This document shows, piece after piece, positions 22,300 to 33,700 of a DNA stretch of 64,000 nt. The stretch is from positions 50,542,065 to 50,606,064 of the forward strand of contig NC_133327.1 in NCBI RefSeq assembly GCF_042186555.1, read 5' to 3'. Below the pieces are notes generated by a model that was given only the letters and a program-made list of their open reading frames with translations, was not told the origin of the DNA and ran no database searches. Each line of letters begins with the position of its first letter. Positions within the stretch are counted from its first letter, which is position 1. The stretch is from Aquarana catesbeiana. Its lineage: Eukaryota; Chordata; Amphibia; Anura; Ranidae. The translations under genes were made by a program, and so were the position numbers.

Positions 22300-22384
22300 A
22301 CTGTATTTGATGTATTTGTAATGTATTTGAATAGGTACACCAGGAATGGCCTGCAGTGAGATGTAGCTGCACAAAGCTGGGATG

Positions 22385-24655
22385 TATATATATTCTGAAT
22401 ATACTGCAGCTAACTGAATCAACTGCCTGCCTGTAGTATATTAGGAAGAGAACAACAGGAACGGCCTGCAGCGAGATCTAGCTGCACAGGATAGAGTACT
22501 GAATATACTGCAGCTAACTGAATGAACTGCCTGTCTGTAGTATATTAGGAAGAGAACAGGAACGGTCTGCAGTGAGATCTAGCTGCACAGGATACAGTAC
22601 TGAATATACTGCAACTAACTGAATGAACTGCCTGCCTGTAGTATATTAGGAACAGAACAACAGAAACCGTCTGCAGTGAGATCTAGCTCCACAGGATACA
22701 GTACTGAATATACTGCAGCTAACTGAATGAACTGCCTGTCTGTAGTATATTAGGAAGAGAACAGGAACGGTCTGCAGTGAGATCTAGCTGCACAGGATAC
22801 CGTACTGAATATACTGGAGCTAACTGAATGAACTGCCTGCCTGTAGTATATTAGGAAGAGCAGAACAGGGACAGTCTGCAGCGAGATCTAGCTGCACAGG
22901 ATACAGTACTGAATATACTGCAGCTAACTGAATGAACTGCCTGCCTGTAGTATATTAGGAAGAGAACAACAAGAACGGTCTGCAGCAAGTTCTATCTGCA
23001 CAGGATATAGTACTGAATATACTGCAGCTAACTGAATGAACTACCTGCCTGTAGTATATTAGGAAGAGCACAAAAGGAACGGTCTGCAGCAAGATCTAGC
23101 TGCACAGGATACAGTACTGAATATACTGCAGCTAACTGAATGAACTGTCTGCCTGTAATATATTAAGAAGAGAACAACAGAAATGGTCTGAAGTGAGATC
23201 TAGCTCCACAGGCTACACTACTGAATATACTGTAGCTAACTGAATGAACTGCCTGCCTGTAGTATATTAGGAAGAGAACAACAGGAACGGTCTGCAGCGA
23301 GATCTAGCTGCACAGGATACAGTATTGAATATACTGCAGCTAACTGAATGAACTGCCTGACTGTAGTATATTAGGAAGAGAACAGGAACGGTCTGCAGTG
23401 AGATCTAGTTGCACAGGATACAGTACTGAATATTCTGCAGCTAACTGAATGAACTGCCTGCCTGTAGTATATTGGGAACAGAACAACAGGAACGGTCTGC
23501 AGCGAGATCTAGCTGCACAGGATATAGTACTGAATATACTGCAACTAACTGAATGAACTGCCTGCCTGTAGTATATTAGGAACAAAAAATCAGGAACGGT
23601 CTGCAGCGAGATCTAGCTGCACAGGATACAGTACTGAATATACTGCAGCTAACTGAATGAACTGCCTGCAGTATAATAGGAAGAGAACAACAGGAACGGT
23701 CTGCAGCGACATCTAGCTGCACAGGATATAGTACTGAATATACTGCAGCTAACTGAATGATCTGCCTGCCTGTAGTATATTAGGAAGCAAACAACAGGAA
23801 CGGTCTGCAGCGAGATTTAGCTGCACAGGATACCGTACTGAATATACTGGAGCTAACTGAATGAACTGCCTGCCTGTAGTATATTAGGAAGAGAACAACA
23901 AGAACGGTCTGCAGCGAGATCTAGCTGCACAGGATACAGTACTGAATATACTGCAGCTAACTGAATGAACTGCCTGCCTGTAGTATATTAGGAAGAGAAG
24001 AACAGGGACAGTCTGCAGTGAGATCTAGCTGCACAGGATACAGTACTGAATATACTGCAGCTAACTGAATGAACTGCCTGCCTGTAATATATTAAGAAGA
24101 GAACAGAAATGGTCTGAAGTGAGATCTAGCTCCACAGGATACACTACTGAATATACTGTAGCTAACTGAATGAACTGCCTGCCTGTAGTATATTAGGAAG
24201 AGAACAACAGGAACGGTCTGCAGCGAGATCTAGCTGCACAGGATACAGTATTGAATATACTGCAGCTAACTGAATGAACTGCCTGACTGTAGTATATTAG
24301 GAAGAGAACAGGAACGGTCTGCAGCGAGATCTAGTTGCACAGGATACAGTACTGAATATACTGCAGCTAACTGAATGAACTGCCTGCCTGTAGTATATTA
24401 GGAACAAAAAATCAGGAACGGTCTGCAGCGAGATCTAGCTGCACAGGATACAGTACTGAATATACTGCAGCTAACTGAATGAACTGCCTGCAGTATAATA
24501 GGAAGAGAACAACAGGAACGGTCTGCAGCGAGATCTAGCTGCACAGGATATAGTACTGAATATACTGCAGCTAGCTGAATGATCTGCCTGCCTCTAGTAT
24601 ATTAGGAAGCGAACAACAGGAACGATCTGCAGCGAGATTTAGCTAAACTGGATAC
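22385..24655. repeat. Minisatellite, about 103-bp unit, 22 copies
   Basis: The unit contains AGATCTAGCTGCACAGGATA, TACTGAATATACTGCAGCTA and CTGCCTGCCTGTAGTATATT. I count 22 occurrences of the last block between 22421 and 24587. Units differ by substitutions and 3-4 base changes around GAACAACAGGAACGG. Marker variants such as GTAATATATTAAGAAGAG (23156 and 24085) and AACAAAAAATCAGG (23581 and 24403) recur in the same order, giving a higher-order period of about 8-9 units. It lies just upstream of the hAT reading frame, so it may sit in its promoter or leader. The second hAT does not carry it. Confidence 0.92.
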
Positions 24656-24684
24656 AGTATATGTGTATATATATATATATATAT

Positions 24685-25094
24685 ACTGTATTTATTGGCG
24701 TATAACATGAAAATCGGGTGCAAATAGCGCGTGCGTGTTATACGCCAATACTTCAATTTTAGCTGCCTCTGAGGGGACAGGGAGGGGGGCGGAATGAGCG
24801 CCGTCAGATTAAATACAGTGAGAATCTCCTGTTTACTTAGCGGCCTCTGTAATAGAAAGTCCCGTCTCCTGGGCCGCCATTGGACCACTGATGGCAGTGG
24901 TGAGGCTGCTGCATTAATGGCACTTGTGAGGCTGCAGATGGGCATTGATGGCAATGGTGAGGCTGCAGATGGGCACTGACCCTTATTTTGCTTCAAAGTT
25001 CCTTATTAAAAATTTAAGTTTTTTTTCCTGAAACTTCCCTCTTAAAATGAATGTGCGTGTTATACGCCTGTGCGTGTTATACACCGATAAATAC

Positions 25095-25097
<3 letters not shown>
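24685..25097. mobile_element. MITE with GTATTTATYGG inverted ends, in TA repeats
   Basis: The left end TACTGTATTTATTGGCGTAT and right end (reverse complement TACCGTATTTATCGGTGTAT) form a terminal inverted repeat of about 25 bp. The element is about 410 bp and non-coding. It is embedded in TA microsatellite on both sides, so a TA target duplication is possible but cannot be proved. Superfamily not assigned. Confidence 0.65.
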
Positions 25098-25148
<51 letters not shown>

Positions 25149-25158
25149 GCCTGGAATG

Positions 25159-25225
<67 letters not shown>
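25098..25225. repeat. TA and CA microsatellites
   Basis: Runs of (TA)n, then (CA)n, a short unique spacer CAGCCTGGAATG, then a long (TA)n. Open frames here encode only alternating Tyr-Ile and are artefacts. Confidence 0.95.
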
Positions 25226-25227
<2 letters not shown>

Positions 25228-25377
25228 TATACTGGAGCTAACTGAATCAACTGTCTGCTCAATCTATCTAAATGAAATTAAATGACACTCTCTCTCTGTC
25301 TGAACACTGGAACACACTACACACGGCCAACGTGCAGGCAGCCTTATATAGTGTGGGGCGTGTACTTAATCCCCTGA

Positions 25378-26450
25378 AAATAAAAATAATAATTTAAGGT
25401 GCGCTACCAATGTCAGAAAAAAAGTGTTTTGAATGAGTGTTTAAAAAAACATCTTCAACCTAAACATCATAATGTAACATGCTAACATCCTGGTGGGTGA
25501 ATGTGAAAAGAGACAAAATAGCATCCTGAAAAGTAAATACAAAGTAATGTCCAATTATAAACAATCAGACTCTGTATATCCGTGTAGGTCATTGCTTCAT
25601 CTAGTAACATTCCATCTCCCCTGGTGTTTGCACACGCCCAACAGCGGAAAAAGAAGGGGGGGGGCACTTACCAGATGTGATGGACCCCTATCACGGGGGT
25701 CTTACGAGCTCTGAGATATCGAATCCAACAGGTGGGAACAGCTGCTTCAGCAGGCAGGAACAGCTGATTATACTTGCGGGCTTGAGATTCCACTTCAGTC
25801 CTTCCCGAGCACTGGGATTACCATAGGATCTGTGCCTCTGAGATCGCTCATGACATGTAGGGAGAAATCAGATAGACAGAGGATCCTCCATGGTGTAGTA
25901 CTTAAAAATTCTTTATTAAAATGATGGATTGCTGACATCAAATGTAAAACAGAAAGTTCCAAAGAAACAGACAGCTCAGCCGCGATAAAGCTAGCTGGCT
26001 GATGTGTGGTGACGTCAGGTTCGTGGCTCCGTCCGTGGCTCTGCAAACACCAGGGGAGATGGAATGTTACTAGATGAAGCAAGGACCTACATGGATATAC
26101 AGAGTCCGATTGTTTTTTAATTGGACATTACTTTGTATTTACTTTTCAGGATGCTATTTTGTCTCTTTTCACATTCACCCACCAGGATGTTAGCATGTTA
26201 CATTATGATGTTTAGGTTGAAGATTTTTTTTAAACACTCCTTCAAAACACTTTTTTTCTGACATTGGTAGCGCACCTTAAATTATTATTTTTATTTACTG
26301 TTGGAACTGGATATTCAGGTTTTTTTGGGGTGCAGCACCTTTTGCCAGTGTTTTGGTCATCATTATAATATGATCATTTGGATTTGTATTTATTAATTGG
26401 ATTAATTATTATTGTGGGGTTTTGGGGTTAGCGCAGATTGCTTCCGGTCC
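25378..26450. mobile_element. Foldback insertion with 14-bp target duplication
   Basis: ACTTAATCCCCTGA occurs at 25364-25377 and again at 26451-26464, bracketing this 1.07 kb insertion in the hAT element. The two arms (about 25395-25630 and 26043-26290) are inverted copies, for example AAGGTGCGCTACCAATGTCAG on the left and its complement on the right. The central 400 bp are unique. Duplication length fits target-primed retro-insertion better than a cut-and-paste element. I suspect a Penelope-like derivative with inverted terminal repeats, but no coding sequence supports this. Confidence 0.7.
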
Positions 26451-26735
26451 ACTTAATCCCCTGAGCCATAATTGTCAAAGGCACCCTGCCTTTGGCCAAC
26501 TATGGCTCTGTTTGCTTACGGCGCTGTGATTGGCCATGCGGGTCATAGTGCATGCTTGGCCAATCATCAGCCAGCAAACCACTGCGAAGATGCAGTGCAT
26601 TATGGGCCATGATGTGCCGCTCGAATTTGGCGCGAACGGCCCATAATGTTTGATCTTCATCGAATGATCGAACAGCCGATGTTCGAGTCGAACTCATGCT
26701 CATTCGTCGACTCGAAACTCATCCCTACTTGGAAG

Positions 26736-27044
26736 AATAAAATTAATGCTTTTTTGGGGTATTAAATACCTCTGAATAGTGGTACACTTAAAAGAAAAGC
26801 ATGGACATAAAAAAAAATTAGAATCACCTAGGTGGGTGCAGCAACGATCTGATGATGCATCCGTTTCCCTGCCGGCTCTGCAGTGAGAACTGAGCGCTCA
26901 AACCCGACTGATCGCTCAGTTCTCCCCCTCCACTCTGAACAAAGAGCCATGACTGTCAGTTACCAGCTCTCTGCTCTGCCCCTCCAGCTCTCACTGGTGG
27001 TTTAACATAAAATGTGACAAATGCCATTTTATGTTAAACCATCA
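26736..27044. other. No gene recognised
   Basis: Flank between the hAT duplication and the Penelope-like fragment. It contains an imperfect inverted pair around 27000-27040 (ATAAAATGTGACAAATGCCATTTTAT). Nothing codes. Confidence 0.5.
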
Positions 27045-27443
27045 AGAAATTCATCTGCCCAATGGTCGAATTCATAGGATTAAATATAGAGTCCTGGTGT
27101 TGTCTATTTGATGCAATGTAATTGCAAGTGTTTCTATGTTGGGAAGACAAAACATCCCTTCTCCAAAAGAATTAATGACCATATATCACTTATTAAAAAA
27201 CGGAAAATGGAAACTCCAATCAGTCGCTATGTGGGACTGTACCATGGCTTCAGATTGGACACCATTAAGTTTATGGCGCTGGAACATATTCCGTTAGACA
27301 TCAGAGGAGGTAGTAATGACCAGAGACTATTACAACTTGAATCCCGCTGGATTCATTTATTGAAAGCCACGGTTCACCCTGGTTTAAACGAGATGCTGAG
27401 TTCAAGCCCTTCCTGTAAAGTTCCCCCACTACCCTCTATATGA
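27045..27443 (+). pseudogene. Penelope-like retroelement, GIY-YIG endonuclease fragment
   Basis: The frame at 27048-27090 reads HLPNGRIHRIKYR, then changes, and 27095-27440 reads GVVYLMQCNCKCFYVGKTKH followed by SKRINDHISLIKK, DQRLLQLESRWIHLLKA and the terminal HPGLNEML. This is a GIY-YIG nuclease with the YVGKT core and the WIH block near the end, as at the C-terminus of Penelope-like polyproteins. It ends at a natural stop (27441-27443). The reverse transcriptase upstream is missing and one frameshift is seen. It is a different subfamily from the copy at 6545-7037. Confidence 0.85.
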
Positions 27444-28045
27444 TCTTTACTTTCTCCTTTCCTTCTCCTTCCTATCCCCTTTCTCCCCAACCCCCCCCTC
27501 CCCCCTCCCCCCCTTTCTTTCTCCATTCCCTCCTTCTTTCCCCCCCTTCCCTCCCTCTTCTTTCCTCTTTTCCTTCCCCTCCCCCCCCCAAAAAAACCCT
27601 TTTCTCTTCCGTTTTTCCTTTTCTTCCCCTATTCGTTCTTTTTACTTTCCTTCTTCTATCCCACCAGTTTCCTTTCCTCTCCCCCCCCCCCTTTTTCTCC
27701 CCCTTAGCCTTTGGCCGTTATCCCCGTAATTGCTATTTGATACCATTAATAAGTTGAGTATTATTCCATTCATTACTAACTAGGAACACATCTGAATACC
27801 TAGACAATGATCTTAGCCCCTTTTGCCCACTTTTTATTTTTAAACATTTTTTGTAATACCATGTTATGATTTACATACCCCCCTTAGATACGTTCTTTAT
27901 TTTAAACAAATATCTCCAATCACACACATATATTTATCTGTATAGTATAATACTTTAAACATACTGCACATTGGTGTTCATTGATCATGTTAAAGCTTTA
28001 TTGTTACTTGCATTACTATGTTTTTGTAAATGCACTTGTGTCTCT
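27444..28045 (+). other. Penelope-like 3' untranslated region with pyrimidine tract
   Basis: A CT-rich tract of about 280 bases follows the stop codon (27444-27715), then AT-rich sequence. It continues across the MITE insertion to 35258-36570, judging by position and orientation. The Pro/Ser/Phe-rich open frame at 27440-27757 is only the pyrimidine tract translated. Confidence 0.5.
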
Positions 28046-28508
28046 TTAAAGCGGGGTTCCACCCAAATTTTGACCAATATCTGTATATATTCTCTTCCTT
28101 GCCTAGATGCTGACATGCCGTTTAAAAAAATTTAAATCGCCGTAATTACCTTTTATTTTTCTATTCTTCTTTGCACTTCCTGGTTCTCCTCCCGTGGGAG
28201 TAGGCGTGTTTCTAGCCTCTCCCAGACTCCACACAGTCTCCTGGGAGCTAGTCTCAGGCTTCCCAGGATGCCACTGAGCATGTGCGGGAACGAGCGGTGA
28301 ATGCTGGGAGCACAGCATTCACCGCATCCAGGAAATAAATGCTTGTGGGCTTCAAATGTCCACAATGAAGATGGAAACGGCCTGCAGTGAATAATATAAG
28401 TTATTCTGAGGGGCGTGGCTTGGCGAGCGGCGGAGATGGCGGCGCATTGAGAGAGCTCTGAGGCACACGCGGAGGTTCTAAGCCTAACACCCGACCTACA
28501 ACATACAA

Positions 28509-29621
28509 ATGCCGGGCAGAAAGCTCCATTGGACCCCCCGATCCAGGACCCGCCAAAACTCGGCTTCAGCCAACGCTAACATAGTTGAAATCTTCAGGTA
28601 CAACTCAGCAGCTCGTAGCGGGACCACAAGAGGCAAGATGGTGCCGACGCCTCAGGAGGAAGGGGAGAGCGAGGACTCTATGTCAGCTACTGAAGACACA
28701 AGCAGGGGTAAGTCCAGACTGGACCACCCGCTCACGTTCGCAGACATGTCAGTGTTTGCAGCTGACATCAAAGCCACGTTTTCAGCTGCCATAACAGACC
28801 TGAAAACGAGCATGATGGTGATAAATGAAAAGATGGCAGCGGCCGAAAGTGCAGGCAGACAGAGGGACAAGGCAATTCATAAGCCGGAGATAGTAACATC
28901 AAACCACATGCAGCACTTTATTAATATGAACAGACACATTGAAGACCTCGATAATAGGGGGAAGAGATGCAACATCAGGGTCAGGGGGATACCGGAATCA
29001 GTGGATCATGATCAGATTACCCCAGCACTCCGGAGAGTCTTCAACAGCCTGCTCGAAAGACAGGAAGACACAGAAATTGAATTTGTGAGAGCTCATAGAG
29101 CTCTCAGGCCCAGAGGATCTGATACCGCACCGCCTCGTGACATAATCTGCTGCTTACAGAGCTTTGCCACCAAAGAGGAGATCATGCGGAAAGCGAGACG
29201 AAATTACCAAATTATATTTAATGGCGCCACGATTATGTTGTTTCAGGATCTATCACAGATCACTCTGAAGAATAGGCGTGCACTGCGACCCCTACTGGAG
29301 AAACTAAGAGCAAAGGACTTGAAATATGCCTGGAGATTTCCCTTCGCCCTCACAGTCACATACAATGGCCATCAAGCTATACTATGCACGCCGGCTGACC
29401 TACCGGAGTTCTGCGAGTCATTGGATTTGGACCCATTGGAATTACCAGAATGGTACGAGGAATTTTTGCAACCACCGCTGGTCAGGAGTCCTCCCTCATC
29501 TCCGCTCTCCTCACCAGACAAAAGGCTACCGAAGAGATACAAACAGAACAGGGGCAACAGCTCTCGTGCGGATACTCAGAGGAGAATGGCCGGTCCATCC
29601 AGAGCCCAGGAATGTGAATAG
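28509..29621 (+). CDS. L1-like ORF1 protein, 370 aa, open
   Basis: RNA-binding, chaperone-type protein that coats LINE RNA. ATG at 28509 starts MPGRKLHWTPRSRTR, a basic N-terminus. Residues about 65-160 form a heptad-rich coiled coil (ITDLKTSMMVINEKMAAAES). The RRM-like core begins at RCNIRVRGIPES (about 157), followed by VRAHRALRPRG and the C-terminal domain with LEKLRAKDLKYAWRFPFAL. This matches the Transposase_22 (L1 ORF1p) fold order. No stop or frameshift is present. The Ser/Lys-rich tail (about 325-370) is low-complexity. It could still be expressed, but ORF2 of the same copy is dead. Confidence 0.9.
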   Translation: MPGRKLHWTPRSRTRQNSASANANIVEIFRYNSAARSGTTRGKMVPTPQEEGESEDSMSATEDTSRGKSRLDHPLTFADMSVFAADIKATFSAAITDLKTSMMVINEKMAAAESAGRQRDKAIHKPEIVTSNHMQHFINMNRHIEDLDNRGKRCNIRVRGIPESVDHDQITPALRRVFNSLLERQEDTEIEFVRAHRALRPRGSDTAPPRDIICCLQSFATKEEIMRKARRNYQIIFNGATIMLFQDLSQITLKNRRALRPLLEKLRAKDLKYAWRFPFALTVTYNGHQAILCTPADLPEFCESLDLDPLELPEWYEEFLQPPLVRSPPSSPLSSPDKRLPKRYKQNRGNSSRADTQRRMAGPSRAQECE

Positions 29622-30737
29622 ATGCCTTATACCACTACGGCTTCGCCCTTAGCACAATCGATGTTTGCAATATAATTTTTGACACACAGGTACTTTCACC
29701 ACACGTGCCTTCACCAATAGTTTACCTACCCCAAGAGGGATGAACACTCTTGAAAGAATCAACCTAGGTGGCAGTTCTGACAATATCCTACTGCCTACTG
29801 CACAGCTAACTTGTTCAGGAGTTGGGTACTGGCACAAGTCTTGGAGAAGATTAGCCAATCTCGAGCCGCACTCCTTGTTTGATTGATGGAGTGGCAATGA
29901 TTCCAGATGTGAAAGAAGATATGCCCTGGACGTGGCTCACTGTTACTCTAGCGTCCTCCCCATGACTCTTCGAGACTTCAGTTGAGAAGCACAAAAGTTT
30001 GCACAACTATGCAGGAGAGGGGGGGGTTAGGGGGGGTGGGCTGGGGTTGGTTTTTTTTTTGCTTGTGCTGTTCTGAACCAATCCAGACTGCTCGGCTTTG
30101 AAATGGCTGTGCATTTAGTATGGAGGTACACCTATGGATGACAATTAATGTTTACTACTTAAGATAACAGTTAGATATCACATTTGTTATAGTCATACCT
30201 GTGTGAATCATAGAGTTCATGTTTTCACAATTAGACCCGAATTTATACATGACACATCCTGGTCGGGTGTGAACAATATACTAATACTACTTGTATCTGA
30301 TTGAACCACCATGTGTGCTCCGGTGAGATTGTTCTAATTTAGTTATCACAGTTCTCCAACTACTTGGGGCTTAGCTTACATCTAGCCGTGGTCGCCTCCC
30401 ATCGACCCCACAAACTTTCCTGACTTCTCCGGGAGAAAGGGAAGACATTTACATTACGTCTGGGGGCTCCTCTCCTTTGGGGGCGTTCTAGTTGCTTTTG
30501 GAGAGTGACCCTCCATTGTAATAACCTCCTGCTAAACTTTCTTCTCATTCTTTTTTCTTTTTTCTTTCCTGTCTCTTTTACCTTTCACTAAGATACCTAT
30601 CTGTTCAACAGTGGGAGGGCACCCACTCAGATAATTAGAGAGGTTTAACCCCTGAGCGGAATACCAGCTTCAAACCTCAAATAACAGTTTTGTCTTTACA
30701 GATCTCAACTCCGGCTGTCTCCTCTTTTGCCGCTACC
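29622..30737 (+). other. L1 inter-ORF spacer, 1.1 kb
   Basis: Non-coding in all frames beyond about 80 codons. It has a G-rich run near 30017-30050, and a long pyrimidine tract (30540-30595). It ends with TTTTGTCTTTACAG at 30688-30701, a splice-acceptor-like sequence 36 bases before the ORF2 ATG. See findings. Confidence 0.6.
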
Positions 30738-33700
30738 ATGGTATACTCATCATTGGGGAATCATCCCCTTGTGATTTCACATAATATCAGAGGCTTGAAC
30801 ATTCCCGAACGACGCTCTACCCTTTTGAGAGAACTTAAAAAAGGTAAACCTCAGTTTGTGTTTCTACAAGAGACCCATTTTAAGACAAATAACATTCCCA
30901 AATTGATAACCCCGCAGTTCCCGAGAGCTTTCCATGCCACAACAGCTGACTCTAAGTCGAAAGGGGTCACGATATTGGTGGGCAGGGACACTCCATTTAA
31001 ATTGATTGAACAATTGTGTAATGCTGAGGGAAGATTCGTGTTCCTGAAGGGCTCATACAATGATTTACCAATAACCTTTGCCAACGTGTACTTTCCTAAT
31101 AAGTCTCACACCACTTTCTGCCAACACATTGTGGGGAAGCTACAGGAGTTCGCCAGAGGCTGCCTTATAGTAGGGGGAGATTTTAACATCCCCCTTAATC
31201 CACTATTGGACACATCCAACGGTAGGACCTGCATCACCTATAAAATTCTGAAAAAAATCAAATCACTCCTGCAGCAGCTGCAGCTGGTGGACTCCTGGCG
31301 CTTCCTCAACCCTGAAGGTAGAGATTACACACATTTTTCGGTACCGCACAACAGATATGCTCGTTTGGACTGCATATTTGTCTTTCAGAGAGATCTGTCG
31401 AAAATCTCTGCTGCGAGAATAGGTGTCCAAACAATATCGGACCGTGCACCTATTTCACTAACTCTGGACCTACAGAACACAACTAGACAACAATCGACAT
31501 GGAGACTAAACCCGTCTTTGCTGACGGACCAGACACTCCTACCCGTTCTTACGAGTAACCTCACTGATTTTTTCAAACACAATAACATTCCTGGGGTAGA
31601 CCCCCTAATACTGTGGGAAGCGCATAAATGTACCATACGAGGAGTTCTGATAGAAATGGGGTCTAGACGTAAAAAGGAAAGAGACGCTCAGGTTAAAAAA
31701 TTACTCACCCAAATTGAGTCACTGGAACTACTGCATAAACAATCTCTCTCAGAGGCCTTAGCCAAGAGTCTCCTGGAGGCTAGGAAAGAATTACAGCATC
31801 TACTTAACGCTAAGGCCAAACGGATGCTTTTCTTTAAAAGACGGCTCTATTATGAGTCAGGCGATAAAGCCTGTAGATTCTTGGCAAGGGCCCTGAGAGA
31901 ACAAAATTCAATTAATAAGATCGCTGGAATCAGAACTAAAGAGGGGAAGTTAGAAGTAGCTTCAGAGGCGATAGCAAAACAGTTCCATGCTTTCTAGACG
32001 AAGCTCTATAACTTGCCACCACAACATAAACACCCACAAACGACAGGGGACAGAGCGCAAATCATACAAGATTATATATCAAAAAGTGGACTCCCAGCTT
32101 TGTCTAATGTAGATGCAGATCTACTAGAAGCCCCAATCACATCAGCGGAAAGTAAACAGGCCATCAAATTACTAAAAACAGGTAAGAGCCCGGGACCTGA
32201 CGGGTATTCAGCTACCTATTACAAGTCCTTTATAGATGTTCTAACTGAACCCTTGAAAGACGCCCTGAACTCCTTATCCAAACCAAGAAGTGTTACCCCG
32301 GGTTTTCTCTCAGCACATATCACGGTAATACCGAAAGATGGCAAGAACCCCGAGGAGTGTGTTAGCTACCGCCCCATCTCTTTGCTGAACCTTGATGTCA
32401 AATTGTTCACAAAGATTATAGCGCTGAGGATGGGACCGTTACTTACAAAACTAATTGGTTTGGAACAGGTGGGCTTTATGCCAAACAGAGAGGCCAGAGA
32501 GAACGTAACCAAGGCACTTTTGCTGACACATGCAGTCAGACAGCGGAAGATCGAGGGCTTTCTCCTCTCGACAGATGCGGAGAAGGCCTTCGATCGTGTA
32601 GCATGGGACTTCATGTTGGCGGTCTGTGGGAGGGTGGGTCTAGGCCGGAACATGCTGAATTGGATCTCGGCTCTTTACCAAGACCTGACAGCAGAACTAA
32701 AAATAAATGGCATCCTCTCAGAAAAAGTACATATTAAAAATGGGACTAGACAGGGCTGTCCCTTATCGCCCCTATTGTTTATTCTTTCGCTAGAACCCTT
32801 TATCAGAACAGTACAAAATAACACCGCAATACAGGGTTTTCAGATTAAAGATAGAGAGTACAAAATAGCTGCATACGCGGACGATTTATTGTTTTTCTTA
32901 ACAAAACCGATCACAACGCTTCCTAACCTGTTACAAGAATTCGCACATTATGGATATGTATCCAACTTGAAAATTAATTACACAAAGTCAGAGGCTCTAA
33001 ACCTCTCTCTACCAGACAGACTACTCACTTTGACACAGGCTAACTCGACGTTTAAGTGGGATAAGACCAAATTGAAATACCTCGGGATCTGGCTTACACC
33101 ATCTTTAAAATCGGCCTTTGAGAGAAATTTCGTGACCTTCCTTAAAAATTACTCGAAAGACCTGATAAAGTGGAATGAGAAGTTCTTCTCTTGGTTCTGT
33201 AGAGCGGCCATAGTAAAAATGGTTATATTGCCCAAATTCCTGTACCTAACCCACTCATTACCGATCGAGATTCCTCAGAAATTTTTCAAAGAACTTAATT
33301 CATTGGTCACGAGATTTCTCTGGCAACATAAAATATCCAGAATCAAACTAGCCACTCTGGTCAAACCCAAAGACCTAGGAGGAATTCATTTCCCGAATTT
33401 TCACCGTTATTATCAGGCCTCACACATAACCAGAATCATAGATTGGCACTGCCACGATTCGGTAAAAGACTGGGTCACACTGGAGACAGCGTTGGCCACG
33501 CATCCGCTTAAATACTTACCTTGGTCCTCCTTTAAAAGACTACCTCATGCCATCCGGACACACCCGATCACTGGCAGGACGTTGAAGATCATTAATCTGT
33601 TAGCCAAACATAGAGAGTTGACCACAATACCTAGCCCCTTAACGCCCTTGACAGACAACCCTGACTTCATCCCAGGTCTACATAATCCGACCCTCAAAAC

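Larger units (their letters stand above)
9269..26727 (-). mobile_element. hAT element with BED-type transposase, 17.5 kb, carrying nested insertions
   Basis: The ends are TAGGGATGAG at 9269 and CTCATCCCTA at 26718-26727, an inverted pair. They are flanked by identical 8-bp copies of CTTGGAAG at 9261-9268 and 26728-26735, the target duplication length of hAT elements. The broken transposase (19173-22299) lies on the minus strand, so the promoter-proximal end is at the right. An 8.3 kb piggyBac (9403-17712), a TIR-bearing MITE (24685-25097) and a 1.07 kb foldback element (25378-26450) are inserted within. Sequence near both ends matches the second hAT at 45730-49306. Excluding the three nested insertions the element is about 7.7 kb, of which 2.3 kb is a minisatellite. 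Confidence 0.92.

Noticed and set aside
22385..24655. Regular 103-bp spacing resembling a CRISPR or tRNA cluster
   Set aside because: The whole unit repeats, there are no spacers, and no cloverleaf or pol III boxes are present.
27440..27757. Pro/Phe/Ser-rich 105-codon open frame
   Set aside because: It is a pyrimidine tract in the 3' region of a retroelement and has no domain.
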